Below are positions 34,850-44,580 of a stretch of 64,000 nt of DNA, in pieces (within the stretch, counting starts at the first letter, position 1; each line of letters begins with the position of its first letter). The notes under the pieces were generated by a model. The model was not told the origin of the DNA. It worked only from the letters and a program-made list of their open reading frames with translations, and ran no database searches. The DNA is from Parablautia muri (GTDB lineage: Bacteria; Bacillota; Clostridia; Lachnospirales; Lachnospiraceae), in NCBI RefSeq assembly GCF_009917485.1, contig NZ_QZDT01000002.1:1-64000 (forward strand), written 5' to 3'. A program made the position numbers and the translations under genes.

Positions 34850-36157
34850 ATGAATCATTTATCCCCCAAAATGTATCAAGATATGGGAATTACCCCAGAA
34901 GTATATGCTTATGGAGAAAAAATTTGGAACTCCTTAAAGGAGCGTTGGCTGGAAATTGACGCCATCTCCGAGTACAACCAGCTGAAAGTAATACAGTCCA
35001 TGCAAAAAAACAAAGTCAGTGAGGCCTGCCTGATCGGAACCACCGGCTACGGTTACAATGACCTGGGCAGAGAAACCCTGGAAAAAGTATACGCAGATAT
35101 TTTCCACACCGAAGACGCACTGGTGCGTCCACAAATCACCTGTGGCACCCATGCCCTTGCACTTGCTCTTATGAGTAATTTAAGGCCTGGCGATGAACTG
35201 CTCTCCCCGGTGGGAAAACCCTATGACACCTTAGAAGAAGTCATCGGCATCCGGCCTTCAAAAGGCTCTCTAAAAGAATACGGCATCAGCTATCGCCAAG
35301 TAAATTTACTCCCTGACGGCAGCTTCGATTTTGAAAACATAAAAAATGCCATAAATGAGAAAACAAAGCTGGTAACCATCCAGCGTTCTAAAGGCTATCA
35401 GACGAGACCTACCTTTTCGGTTGAGCAAATCGGCCGGCTGATTTCTTTGATAAAAAGCATTAAGCCAGATGTAATCTGCATGGTAGACAACTGCTATGGA
35501 GAATTTACACAGACCCAAGAACCCTCTGATGCAGGAGCTGACCTGGTGGTTGGATCTTTGATCAAAAATCCGGGAGGCGGCCTTGCGCCCATAGGCGGTT
35601 ATCTTGCCGGCAAAAAGGAATGTATTGAAAACGCAGCCTACCGGCTCACTTCCCCTGGCCTTGGCAAAGAGGTAGGCGCTTCCCTCCATGCCCTGGGTGC
35701 CTTTTATCAGGGACTGTTTTTAGCGCCTTCCGTGACAGCAAATGCGTTAAAAGCAGCTATTTTTGCAGCAAATATTTATGAAGACCTGGGATTCCATGTG
35801 GTGCCAGATGGCCGGGAGCCCAGATACGATATTATTCAGGCTGTAACTTTCAAAAATCCTGAAGGCGTGATTGCCTTTTGCCAGGGGATCCAGCAGGCAG
35901 CACCGGTAGATGGCTATGTAACCCCGGAGCCTTGGGATATGCCGGGTTATGACAGTCCGGTTATCATGGCGGCAGGCGCTTTTGTGTCAGGTTCTTCCAT
36001 CGAATTAAGCGCTGACGGCCCTATCCGTCCCCCTTATACCGTGTATTTCCAGGGGGGTCTTACATGGCAGCATGGAAAGTTTGGAATTATGAAAACCCTA
36101 CAGAAATTAGTGGAAAAAGGAATTATTATAAAAGATTTTGACAAACGAAACTTATAA
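34850..36157 (+). CDS. Methionine gamma-lyase-like PLP enzyme (aluminium-resistance family)
   Basis: The 435-residue protein belongs to the PLP-dependent Cys/Met metabolism fold once called aluminium resistance protein (YnbB). Family marks are GTTGYGYNDLGRETLEKVYA, RPQITCGTHALALAL, DNCYGEF (Asp contacting PLP) and VGSLIKNPGGGLAPIGGYLAG with the likely Schiff-base Lys. Its position after miaA is common in Firmicutes. A TTGCAAAAAGCA-like stem with a T-run precedes its ribosome binding site. The true substrate is not established. Confidence 0.88.
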   Translation: MNHLSPKMYQDMGITPEVYAYGEKIWNSLKERWLEIDAISEYNQLKVIQSMQKNKVSEACLIGTTGYGYNDLGRETLEKVYADIFHTEDALVRPQITCGTHALALALMSNLRPGDELLSPVGKPYDTLEEVIGIRPSKGSLKEYGISYRQVNLLPDGSFDFENIKNAINEKTKLVTIQRSKGYQTRPTFSVEQIGRLISLIKSIKPDVICMVDNCYGEFTQTQEPSDAGADLVVGSLIKNPGGGLAPIGGYLAGKKECIENAAYRLTSPGLGKEVGASLHALGAFYQGLFLAPSVTANALKAAIFAANIYEDLGFHVVPDGREPRYDIIQAVTFKNPEGVIAFCQGIQQAAPVDGYVTPEPWDMPGYDSPVIMAAGAFVSGSSIELSADGPIRPPYTVYFQGGLTWQHGKFGIMKTLQKLVEKGIIIKDFDKRNL

Positions 36158-36257
36158 AAAATCCATGAAATTGGTATACATAAATTTCCAACTGTGTTAA
36201 TATTATGTTGGTTATAGGTAAATTTCCTACCTTACAAAAGAGAGGGGAGGTACGTAA

Positions 36258-36494
36258 ATGCATAAAAATAACTGGGCCTGTTTTTTACTGATTTTAGCAG
36301 GCATTGTTATTGGCGGCTTTATAGGGAACTTGTTTCCCAGCACATGGCTAAACTATGGGCAGACATTTGGACTTTCTTCCCCCATTGTTTTTGATTTAGG
36401 CATTATGTGCATCACCTTTGGCCTTACAATTAAAGTGACAGTGGCAAGTATTATCGGTATTGTGCTTGCGCTGGTCATATATCGTTTCCTTTAA
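36258..36494 (+). CDS. DUF4321-family small membrane protein
   Basis: The 78-residue protein has an AGAGGGGAGGT site before the ATG. Two or three transmembrane helices are visible (about 7-25, 42-58 and 60-77), with the family's GGFIGNLF motif after the first. It is common between ynbB-type genes and radC in Lachnospiraceae. The function is unknown. Confidence 0.75.
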   Translation: MHKNNWACFLLILAGIVIGGFIGNLFPSTWLNYGQTFGLSSPIVFDLGIMCITFGLTIKVTVASIIGIVLALVIYRFL

Positions 36495-36544
36495 AAGTTT
36501 TTCTTTTCATTTCCGATTGAGAGAAGGGATTGGAAAGGACAGGA

Positions 36545-37228
36545 ATGGTAACAGATACAAACAAAGCAGAGCTTCCCTATGAAAAATTTTTAAGCCTGGG
36601 TGCAAATGCCCTGACGGAAGCGGAGCTTCTTGCAATCATCCTAAGGACAGGTACTAAGAATTGTCCTGCTTTGGAATTGGCACAGAAGGTTCTTTCACTT
36701 GCCGGCGGAAAGGGAGATAAGCTCAACTGCCTCCATCATTTAACCCTCCGGGAGCTTCAGGATATACCAGGTATTGGAGAGGTAAAGGCGGTTAAAATCA
36801 AATGCCTTTCCGAACTGGCAATGCGGATGGCACGGGAAAAGGCGGCTAATGTGTTACATTTTGACATGCCTAATACAGTGGCCGATTATTATATGGAAAG
36901 GATGCGCCATCAGGAAAAAGAAATTATCCTGTTGCTATTATTGGATAATAAATTAAAATTAATTGAAGAATATATGATATCCTTAGGAACAGTGCGGGCA
37001 TCCCTGTTGTCTGCCCGCGAGGTTTTTCTGGAAGCTTTCAAGTGCAGGGCCAGTAATCTGATACTTTTGCATAACCATCCAAGCGGAGAGCCTAAGCCCA
37101 GTCCTCTGGATATTGACGTCACTCGAAAGATAAAAGACGCCGGAGAGCTGATGGACATCCCTTTAATTGACCACATTATATTGGGGGATGGCTGCTATAT
37201 CAGCATGAAGGAAGAAGATTTATTATAG
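36545..37228 (+). CDS. radC: RadC-family JAB-domain protein
   Basis: The protein has 227 residues from the ATG at 36545 (GGAAAGGACAGGA upstream); a TTG at 36530 is an alternative start. Residues 5-95 form the UPF0758 N-terminal region with a helix-hairpin-helix (LQDIPGIGEVKAVKIKCL). The C-terminal JAMM/MPN site is HNHPSGEPKPSPLDID with an upstream Glu. The old DNA-repair role is doubtful. mreB follows 15 bp later, as in Bacillus (radC-mreBCD). Confidence 0.92.
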   Translation: MVTDTNKAELPYEKFLSLGANALTEAELLAIILRTGTKNCPALELAQKVLSLAGGKGDKLNCLHHLTLRELQDIPGIGEVKAVKIKCLSELAMRMAREKAANVLHFDMPNTVADYYMERMRHQEKEIILLLLLDNKLKLIEEYMISLGTVRASLLSAREVFLEAFKCRASNLILLHNHPSGEPKPSPLDIDVTRKIKDAGELMDIPLIDHIILGDGCYISMKEEDLL

Positions 37229-37243
37229 AAAGGGGTATTCATT

Positions 37244-38254
37244 TTGTCCAACAATGTATATGGTATTGACCTAGGAACCAGCAACATAAAAATTTACAGC
37301 CGTTCTGACGACACAATTTTGGTTGAAAAGAACATGATCGCCATTGAAAACAAAAATACCTTGTTTGCCTATGGTGATTCCGCCTTTGAAATGTATGAAA
37401 AGGCTCCCGGGAACATCCACATTTCCTATCCGCTTTCCAATGGCGTTATTGCGGATATTAAAAATATGGAACTTTTAATTAAATATTTTATCAATGATTT
37501 GTCTAAAAGTAATCTAAAATCCGGCGACTACTATATTGCTGTCCCTACGGATGTGACTGAGGTGGAAAAGAGGGCCTTTTATGATCTCATCAGAGATGCA
37601 GGCGTAAAGGCAAGAAAAATACTGGTAGTTGAAAAGGCAGTGGCTGATGGTCTTGGCCTTGAAATTGATGTAAAAAACTCACAGGGCGTTTTAATTGTAA
37701 ATGTAGGCTTTGATACAACGGAAATCTCGATTCTTTCGCTTGGCGGAATTGTGCTTAGCCGCCTAATCAAAGTAGGCGGTCAGAAATTTGACGATGCGGT
37801 TCGTTCAGCGGTAAGGCGGGAATTTGGCCTTATCATTGGTGGTAAGACAGCGGAAAATGTGAAAATGTCCTTAACGGAGCTTGAGAAGGCGGGAAAAGGA
37901 GCCGTGGTTTATGGCCGTGACATTGTCACAGGGCTTCCAGTAGAGCGTGAGCTTCCGACCCAGCTGATCAATGAATCGTTAATTGAACATTTTTATACGA
38001 TTATCGATAATATAAAAGTTATTTTGGAGCGGACACCCCCGGAATTGGCAGCGGACATTTACCGCCACGGTATTTATTTAACCGGAGGCGCCTCACAGGT
38101 AAACTGTCTGGCAGAGCTGATTCAAAAGGGAACGGGGCTTAATGTAAACAAATCTGAAAATCCGGTAACCAGTGTGGCGCTGGGGCTTTCTAAGATCATT
38201 AAGGATGACAATTATAAATCGGTTGCCTATGCAATTGAAGGAATGAGCAAATGA
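37244..38254 (+). CDS. mreB: Rod-shape protein MreB
   Basis: The 336-residue actin homologue organises lateral wall synthesis at the membrane. The TTG start has AGAAAGGGG upstream. Phosphate-binding loops are YGIDLGTSNIKIY and NVGFDTTEISILSLGGI, and the adenosine loop is IYLTGGASQVNCL. It overlaps mreC by 4 bp, forming mreBCD. It is somewhat diverged from Bacillus MreB (GTSNIK instead of GTANTL). Confidence 0.9.
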   Translation: MSNNVYGIDLGTSNIKIYSRSDDTILVEKNMIAIENKNTLFAYGDSAFEMYEKAPGNIHISYPLSNGVIADIKNMELLIKYFINDLSKSNLKSGDYYIAVPTDVTEVEKRAFYDLIRDAGVKARKILVVEKAVADGLGLEIDVKNSQGVLIVNVGFDTTEISILSLGGIVLSRLIKVGGQKFDDAVRSAVRREFGLIIGGKTAENVKMSLTELEKAGKGAVVYGRDIVTGLPVERELPTQLINESLIEHFYTIIDNIKVILERTPPELAADIYRHGIYLTGGASQVNCLAELIQKGTGLNVNKSENPVTSVALGLSKIIKDDNYKSVAYAIEGMSK

Positions 38255-39120
38255 GTCCAATCTTAAAGAAAAAAGGAGAAAAGTTTACGTTACCCGGTAA
38301 ATATCTCCTTTTTATTTTAACATTATTATGTACGGGTTTAATTGTTGTAACATTTAACACTAATTTTTTAAGCGCCCCCATCAGTGCAGTGGGAGGCTCT
38401 GCCATCATACCCTTACAGGAGGGAATCAGCAAAGCCGGGAGCTGGCTTTCCACCCGCTCTGAGGAGCTTGTACAGATTCGCTTCCTTCTTCAGGAAAACG
38501 AAGATTTAAGGGCACAGGTAGACGAATTGACGATGGAGAACATCCGCCTCCAACAGGATCGGTATGAGCTTACGAACCTGCGGGAGCTTTATGCGCTGGA
38601 TTCTCAGTACGATGAGTATAATAAAATCGGTGCCCGCATTATCGCGAAGGATTCCGGGAACTGGTTTCATTCTTTTGTAATTAATAAGGGTTCTGAAGAT
38701 GGGCTGCAGATTGATATGAATGTCATGGCAGGAAGCGGCCTTGTGGGGCGTATTGTGGATGTGGGACCAAATTGGTCAAAGGTTATGTCCATTATTGATG
38801 ACAGTTCCAATACCAGCAGTATGGTGCTTTCCACCTCTGAAAACTTAATTGTATGTGGCGACTTAGAGCTTTATGCAGATGGGGTGATCCGGTTTGAGAA
38901 GCTCATTGACAGCGCTGACAGAGTAGTTGAGGGGGATAAAATAGTCACCTCTAATATCAGCGATAAATATCTGCCGGGAATCTTAATCGGTTATATTTCG
39001 ACTATCAATATGGATTCCAATAACCTTACAAAATCAGGTCTTATCACACCGGCAGTTGATTTTGAGCATTTAGAGGAAGTTTTAATCATTACCCAGCTAA
39101 AGCAGACGGTAGATGATTGA
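38251..39120 (+). CDS. mreC: Rod-shape protein MreC
   Basis: The 289-residue bitopic protein has one transmembrane helix (about 17-37), a coiled coil (LVQIRFLLQENEDLRAQVDE to about 105) and the beta-rich MreC domain. In that domain VINKGSEDGLQIDMNVMAGSGLVGRIVDV is the typical core. It links MreB and MreD to PBP2. The start overlaps the mreB stop. Confidence 0.94.
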   Translation: MSPILKKKGEKFTLPGKYLLFILTLLCTGLIVVTFNTNFLSAPISAVGGSAIIPLQEGISKAGSWLSTRSEELVQIRFLLQENEDLRAQVDELTMENIRLQQDRYELTNLRELYALDSQYDEYNKIGARIIAKDSGNWFHSFVINKGSEDGLQIDMNVMAGSGLVGRIVDVGPNWSKVMSIIDDSSNTSSMVLSTSENLIVCGDLELYADGVIRFEKLIDSADRVVEGDKIVTSNISDKYLPGILIGYISTINMDSNNLTKSGLITPAVDFEHLEEVLIITQLKQTVDD

Positions 39121-39140
39121 CAATTTATAGGGAGGTTAAA

Positions 39141-39659
39141 GTGAAGCGGTTTATCGTGTCCGTACTTTTAATTATGATATGCTTTTTGTTCCAGACCACG
39201 GTCTTTAAAGAAGTGGCTCCTGGAGGAATTGTGCCGAATCTGATGATTATTTTAACCGCTTCCTTTGGGTTTATGCGAGGGGAAAAGACAGGCCTTATCA
39301 TTGGTTTTTTTTGCGGATTTCTGGCTGACATCTTCTTTGGAAATGTGCTTGGGCTAAATGCCATGATTTATATGTACATAGGCTATACCAACGGAAAATT
39401 TAATCGCATTTTTTTCCCGGAGGATATCAAGCTTCCGCTTGCCCTGATTTTAGTAAGTGATTTGGCATATGGATTTTTGTACTATATTACGTTATTTTTG
39501 CTGAGAGGACGTTTTCATATTAAATACTATTTCCTTCATATTATATTTCCGGAAGTAGTTTACACAATTTTAATCACTTTACTTTTGTATCCTTTTGTTT
39601 TGTGGCTTAATAAAAAATTAGAGGAATCCGAGAAAAGGAGTGCACGGAAGTTTGTTTGA
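39141..39659 (+). CDS. mreD: Rod-shape protein MreD
   Basis: The protein has 172 residues from GTG 39141, chosen because AGGGAGG sits just before it; the frame from TTG 39117 would run across that site. Five or six transmembrane helices are present, with the family's GGIVPNLMIILTASFGFMRG and FCGFLADIFFG. It works in the elongasome with MreC and PBP2. The end overlaps the PBP2 start. Confidence 0.9.
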   Translation: MKRFIVSVLLIMICFLFQTTVFKEVAPGGIVPNLMIILTASFGFMRGEKTGLIIGFFCGFLADIFFGNVLGLNAMIYMYIGYTNGKFNRIFFPEDIKLPLALILVSDLAYGFLYYITLFLLRGRFHIKYYFLHIIFPEVVYTILITLLLYPFVLWLNKKLEESEKRSARKFV

Positions 39660-42522
39660 GAATTTGAAAGAAAACTTTATTAATATGATAACCTCCAGGG
39701 TTTTTGTCCTGATGATTGTTCTTGTAGCAATCACCGCCGTGATGATCAATCGGATTTTTGATTTACAGATTGTGCATGGGGAAGAATATCTGGATTCCTT
39801 TCAGATGCGGATTATGAGGGAACAGACCATTAAGGGAAGCCGGGGCTGCATTTATGACAGAAATGGTAAACTTCTGGCCTATAATGAATTGGCCCATTCG
39901 GTTATTATAGAGGATGTTTATGAAAGCGGACGGTTTAAAAACTTAAATTTAAATAACACCATATACCAGTTGATTGACATCATAGAAGGCAATGGGGATT
40001 CCATTGTAAGCGATTTTAAAATTGTGCTGGATAAAAACGGGCGCTATATGTTTACCGTGGAAGGGACCCAGCTTTACCGCTTTTTAGCGGATGTATACGG
40101 CCGCCTTACCATTGAAGATCTGGAGGAAAAGGAGCGTACGGCTACCGCCCAGGAGGTAGTGGATTATCTTTGTGGCTGGGAGCGGTTTCGGATTGGCAAC
40201 TACACGGAGGATGACGACAAAAATACTTTTGTACCTGGAAATGGTTACACAAAGGATGAAGTGTTAAAAATTCTCACAATCCGTTATGATATGAACAACA
40301 ACAGCTACCAGAAATTTATCCCCACCACAGTTGCAACAGATGTCAGTGAGGAAACGGTTGCTGTGGTAATGGAAAATTCCATAGAGCTTGAAGGTGTTTC
40401 TATCATGGAGGATACCATACGCAAATATGTGGATAGCCTTTATTTTTCCCATATTCTTGGATATACAGGTAAGATTTCCCAGGAGGAGCTTACCGCCTTG
40501 CAGGAAGAAAACGGAGAGGATTCCTATGATTTAAACGATACGGTTGGAAAACTGGGAATTGAAAAATCTATGGAAGCTGAATTACAGGGAATTAAGGGAA
40601 GCCGGGTTATATTTGTAAACAGCATGGGAAAGGTGATAGAAACCGCCGATTATGTAGAACCGGTTGCCGGCAACAATGTATATCTTACCATTGACCACGA
40701 TTTACAGATTGCTGCTTATCGAATTTTGGAGGAAAAACTTGCCAGTATTCTTTACACCAATATTATAAATGCCAAAGAATTTAATACAAATGATGTCAGC
40801 AGCAGTAATATCAAGATTCCCATTTATGATGTTTATTTTGCATTGATTAATAACAACGTAATCAATACGGAGCACTTCAATGAAACAGATGCAGGTGAAA
40901 CTGAAAAGGCTGTCTATCACAGTTATGTGGAACGAAAAGCAGGTGTTTTTGAAAATCTGCGTATGGAGCTTACCGATACCCTTACTTCCTACGACCAGCT
41001 TCCCATGGAATATCAGATTTACGAAAGCTATATTGCCGAAATGCTTTACGATAATGGGATTATTGTACGCGAACGCGTAGATATGGAAGATGAGACCTAT
41101 GTGGCATGGACGAAAGATGAGGTCATCAGTTTAAACGAATATTTAAACTATTGTATTGCCATGAACTGGATTGATGTAACCAGACTGAATCTGGGAAGCC
41201 AATACTCTGATTCTGAAAAGATATATGACGGAATTGTAGATTATATATTTGAACAGTTGGACGGTGATTTAGACTTCACCAAAAGAATTTATCGTTTTAT
41301 GATTAAGAATGATGTAATATCCGGCGTACAAATCTGTCAGATTTTATTGGAGCAGAAGTTGGTGGAAATTCCGACAGAGGAACAGGAACAATTCGAAAGA
41401 GGGGCAGAGAGCGCCTATACCTTTATAATGAACCGCATCCAGAATCTGGATATCACGCCTGCCCAGCTAGCCCTTGACCCACATTCAGCCTCCATGGTTA
41501 TTACAGATGTAAAAACTGGAGATGTGCTTGCGCTGGTATCTTATCCGGGCTATGATAATAATAAGATGGCCAATGGTGTAAATGCAGAGTATTATTCACA
41601 GCTTTTAAATGATTTATCTACTCCGCTTATCAACTACGCCACAAGGCAGATGACCGCGCCTGGTTCTACCTTTAAGATGGTTTCGTCTACGGCCGGGCTT
41701 ATGGAGGAAACAATTACGCCTTTCACAACTTTTACCTGTACTGGAATTTTTGATAAAATTAAGCCGCCGCCTACCTGCTGGATTTATCCAAGGGGAAGTC
41801 ATGGTTCTTTAAATGTAACCGGCGGTATCCGGAATTCCTGTAACATGTTCTTCTATGAGCTTGGTTACCGCCTTGGGCTTACGGGAGATAATTATTCCTC
41901 TGAAACCGCCCTTAAAAAGCTGGAAACCTATGTGGATATGTACGGGCTTACGGAAACCTCCGGTATTGAAATTGAGGAAACCGCCCCTCAGCTGGCCACA
42001 GACGATGCAGTCCGTGCCGCTATCGGTCAGGACAACCAAAGCTATTCCACAGTGGGACTTGCAAGGTACGTAACCGCAGTGGCTAACAGCGGTACCTGCT
42101 ATAACCTGACATTGGTTGACAGAATCACAGACAGGAGCGGCACCTTAATTGATGACAATAGCGCTGAGGTGAGAAATATCATTGATATGGAGCCTGCTTA
42201 CTGGGATGCAATTCAGCTAGGAATGCGCCAAATGATAGAAAATAATGCCTACTACAAGGACATGCCTATTCATGTAGCAGGGAAAACCGGTACAGCGGAG
42301 GAAAATCAAAACAGGGCAAACCATGCTTTATTTGTGTGCTATGCCCCTTACGAGGAGCCTGAAATTGCCATAGCGACAAGAATCGCTTATGGTTACACCT
42401 CAAGCTATGCAGCGCGAACCACCAAGGAGGTTCTTAGGTATTATTTTGATTTGGCAAGCGAGGAGGAAATTATTACCGGAACCGCATCGCAAATGAGCGG
42501 CAGCACGGCCGTTACGGATTAG
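39652..42522 (+). CDS. Class B penicillin-binding protein (PBP2-like) with a large insertion
   Basis: The 956-residue transpeptidase has one N-terminal membrane helix (about 15-35) and a PBP dimerisation domain starting IKGSRGCIYDRNGKLLAYNE. The catalytic motifs are PGSTFK (SxxK), SCN in IRNSCNMFF (SxN) and KTGTAEE. The TTG at 39652 is preferred, being 9-10 nt after AAAAGGAG; the GTG at 39640 is too close. Between TIDHDLQIAAYRILEEKL and ASMVITDVKTGDVLALVSYP lie about 250 extra residues, where usual PBP2 has about 20. It sits between mreD and minC and is the likely RodA partner. Confidence 0.93.
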   Translation: MFENLKENFINMITSRVFVLMIVLVAITAVMINRIFDLQIVHGEEYLDSFQMRIMREQTIKGSRGCIYDRNGKLLAYNELAHSVIIEDVYESGRFKNLNLNNTIYQLIDIIEGNGDSIVSDFKIVLDKNGRYMFTVEGTQLYRFLADVYGRLTIEDLEEKERTATAQEVVDYLCGWERFRIGNYTEDDDKNTFVPGNGYTKDEVLKILTIRYDMNNNSYQKFIPTTVATDVSEETVAVVMENSIELEGVSIMEDTIRKYVDSLYFSHILGYTGKISQEELTALQEENGEDSYDLNDTVGKLGIEKSMEAELQGIKGSRVIFVNSMGKVIETADYVEPVAGNNVYLTIDHDLQIAAYRILEEKLASILYTNIINAKEFNTNDVSSSNIKIPIYDVYFALINNNVINTEHFNETDAGETEKAVYHSYVERKAGVFENLRMELTDTLTSYDQLPMEYQIYESYIAEMLYDNGIIVRERVDMEDETYVAWTKDEVISLNEYLNYCIAMNWIDVTRLNLGSQYSDSEKIYDGIVDYIFEQLDGDLDFTKRIYRFMIKNDVISGVQICQILLEQKLVEIPTEEQEQFERGAESAYTFIMNRIQNLDITPAQLALDPHSASMVITDVKTGDVLALVSYPGYDNNKMANGVNAEYYSQLLNDLSTPLINYATRQMTAPGSTFKMVSSTAGLMEETITPFTTFTCTGIFDKIKPPPTCWIYPRGSHGSLNVTGGIRNSCNMFFYELGYRLGLTGDNYSSETALKKLETYVDMYGLTETSGIEIEETAPQLATDDAVRAAIGQDNQSYSTVGLARYVTAVANSGTCYNLTLVDRITDRSGTLIDDNSAEVRNIIDMEPAYWDAIQLGMRQMIENNAYYKDMPIHVAGKTGTAEENQNRANHALFVCYAPYEEPEIAIATRIAYGYTSSYAARTTKEVLRYYFDLASEEEIITGTASQMSGSTAVTD

Positions 42523-42545
42523 GAAGGGAAAGGAGAAATATTATT

Positions 42546-43229
42546 TTGAAAAACTCAGTTATCATTAAAAGTTTTCCCAGCGGAATTGTGCTGCACTTAG
42601 ATCCGGAAATTGACTTTAACGAGCTGCTTATAGATATTGCAGATAAATTCCGGGAGTCAAATAGTTTTTTTAAGGATGCAAGGATGGCGCTGTCTATTAA
42701 GGGCAGGCGCTTGACGCAGCAGGAGGAAGAACAGATTTTATCCGCTATTTCCGAAAATTCCCAACTCAATATCATATGTCTTGTGAGCGAGGATGAGGAG
42801 ACCAATCAAAATTTTGTAAAGGCCTTGCAACAGGTTGATTTTTCTGATGAGACTGGTCTTTGCAGCGGAGGGCAGTTTTACCGTGGAACTCTAAAAAATG
42901 GACAAGTCCTTGAAACGGAATCAAGCATTGTGGTTTTAGGAGATATATATCCGGGAGCAACTATAATCTCTACCGGAGATATCATAATTCTTGGAGGATT
43001 GTACGGAAAAGCTTACGCCGGAGAAGATCGAAATGAGGGAAGATATGTAGTAGCGCTTGAAATGTCACCTGAAAGACTTAAAATTGGTGATTTCAAATAT
43101 AGGAGCAAAGGAAAAGGTTCAAAATGGCCCATACGGCCGAAGGTACAGCCGAAAATTGCTTACATCAAAGATAAAGAAGTAGTAATGGAGCCTCTTACAA
43201 AAGAATTACTGAGTGAGTTGCCAACATAA
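42546..43229 (+). CDS. minC: Septum-site inhibitor MinC
   Basis: The 227-residue protein starts at TTG 42546, behind GGGAAAGGAG. The N-terminal FtsZ-inhibiting domain covers about 1-105. The C-terminal MinC beta-helix has RSGQ-type features in SGGQFYRGTLKNGQVLETESSIVVLGD and GDIIILGGLYGKAYAGEDRN. It prevents division away from mid-cell, with MinD. The 230-bp gap to minD has a GGATGC/GCATCC stem and no gene. Confidence 0.92.
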   Translation: MKNSVIIKSFPSGIVLHLDPEIDFNELLIDIADKFRESNSFFKDARMALSIKGRRLTQQEEEQILSAISENSQLNIICLVSEDEETNQNFVKALQQVDFSDETGLCSGGQFYRGTLKNGQVLETESSIVVLGDIYPGATIISTGDIIILGGLYGKAYAGEDRNEGRYVVALEMSPERLKIGDFKYRSKGKGSKWPIRPKVQPKIAYIKDKEVVMEPLTKELLSELPT

Positions 43230-43457
43230 CACATATTTCTAAACCTGTAAAGAATGCAGATTTAGAAATGCTGCAGGTTGCAGGCAAGCCGGTCTTTATA
43301 TAGGAAGAATTCCCTAAAAAGTGGCATTCTTTCCCAAAGTATAAGGCTTTCACAGGCAGGTTTCTCAGGGGACGATAAATTATTTTATTAACATGAGGAT
43401 GCGAAGCGTGGCATCCGTTGTTTACACAGTCGCTTATGCGGTGAAATGGAGGTAAGT

Positions 43458-44249
43458 ATGAGTGAAGTAATTGTCGTCACATCAGGGAAAGGCGGTGTGG
43501 GAAAGACCACCACATCTGCAAATGTAGGAACAGGTCTTGCAGCAATGGGTAAGAGGGTTGTGCTGATTGATACGGATATCGGTCTGCGTAATCTGGACGT
43601 GGTTATGGGATTGGAAAACAGGATTGTATACAATCTGGTAGATGTGGTGGAGGGAAAATGCCGTTTAAAACAGGCACTTATAAAGGATAAACGCCATCCC
43701 AATCTGTATCTCATGCCATCCGCCCAGACAAAGGATAAAACAGCGGTAAATCCGGAACAGATGGTTCTTATGGTGAATCAGTTAAGAGAGCAGTTTGATT
43801 ATATTATACTGGATTGTCCGGCCGGTATCGAACAGGGCTTTAAAAATGCCATAGCCGGTGCAGACAGAGCTTTGGTGGTAACGACCCCAGAGGTATCTGC
43901 TATCAGGGATGCCGACCGTATTATCGGCATTTTGGAAGCGAACCATTTCAGTAAAATAGACTTAATTATTAACAGATTACGATATGATATGGTAAAGCGC
44001 GGTGACATGATGAGCGCAGCGGATGTGGTTGATATTTTAGCAATTGGTCTTATTGGGATTGTACCGGATGATGAAAATGTGGTGATTGCGACCAATCAAG
44101 GCGAACCTCTTGTGGGAAATAGTACACTGGCAGGAAAAGCATATCAGAATATATGCTATCGGGTGACCGGAAAAGAAATTCCCTTTATGGAATTTGAAAA
44201 AGGCGTTTCTTTCTGGACCAGAGTGTCGGGCATTTTCCACAAAAATTAG
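43458..44249 (+). CDS. minD: Septum-site ATPase MinD
   Basis: The protein has 263 residues from ATG 43458 (AATGGAGGTAAGT upstream). The deviant Walker A is SGKGGVGKTTTSANV, the switch region LIDTDIGLRNLDVVMGLENR, and Walker B DYIILDCPAGIEQGF. The C-terminal end FEKGVSFWTRVSGIFHKN can form the amphipathic membrane-targeting helix. It recruits MinC to the membrane, and MinE stimulates it. Confidence 0.96.
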   Translation: MSEVIVVTSGKGGVGKTTTSANVGTGLAAMGKRVVLIDTDIGLRNLDVVMGLENRIVYNLVDVVEGKCRLKQALIKDKRHPNLYLMPSAQTKDKTAVNPEQMVLMVNQLREQFDYIILDCPAGIEQGFKNAIAGADRALVVTTPEVSAIRDADRIIGILEANHFSKIDLIINRLRYDMVKRGDMMSAADVVDILAIGLIGIVPDDENVVIATNQGEPLVGNSTLAGKAYQNICYRVTGKEIPFMEFEKGVSFWTRVSGIFHKN

Positions 44250-44259
44250 GAGGTGGCAT

Positions 44260-44532
44260 ATGAGAATCAAGAATTTTTTTATCAGGAGAAAATCCAGGGA
44301 AGTAGCAAAAGACCGGCTAAAAATACTGCTTATTTCCGACCGGGTCAACTGCTCGCCGGAAATGATGGAAATGATTAAAACGGACATCGCCAAGGTCATT
44401 TCAAAATACATGAAAATTGATGCGGAAAGTATGGAAATCCAAATCAGCAAGACGGACAGCAAGGGGCGGGAGAAAACACCTACCTTATACGCTAATATCC
44501 CTATTTTGGATTTACATAAGAATATAAACTGA
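44260..44532 (+). CDS. minE: Topological specificity factor MinE
   Basis: The protein has 90 residues from ATG 44260, behind GGAGGTGGCAT. The N-terminal anti-MinCD helix region contains SREVAKDRLKILLISDR. The C-terminal topological domain includes SPEMMEMIKTDIAKVISKYMKID. It drives MinCD oscillation; having minE rather than DivIVA-type placement is usual for many clostridia. It follows minD by 10 bp. Confidence 0.94.
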   Translation: MRIKNFFIRRKSREVAKDRLKILLISDRVNCSPEMMEMIKTDIAKVISKYMKIDAESMEIQISKTDSKGREKTPTLYANIPILDLHKNIN

Positions 44533-44580
44533 CAAACTGCTATGAGGTTCCATGCGGTTTAATGGAAGGTGAATGGAAGA

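Noticed and set aside
43230-43457. RNA gene between minC and minD
   Set aside because: Stems such as GGATGC/GCATCC are present but no conserved RNA family could be recognised.
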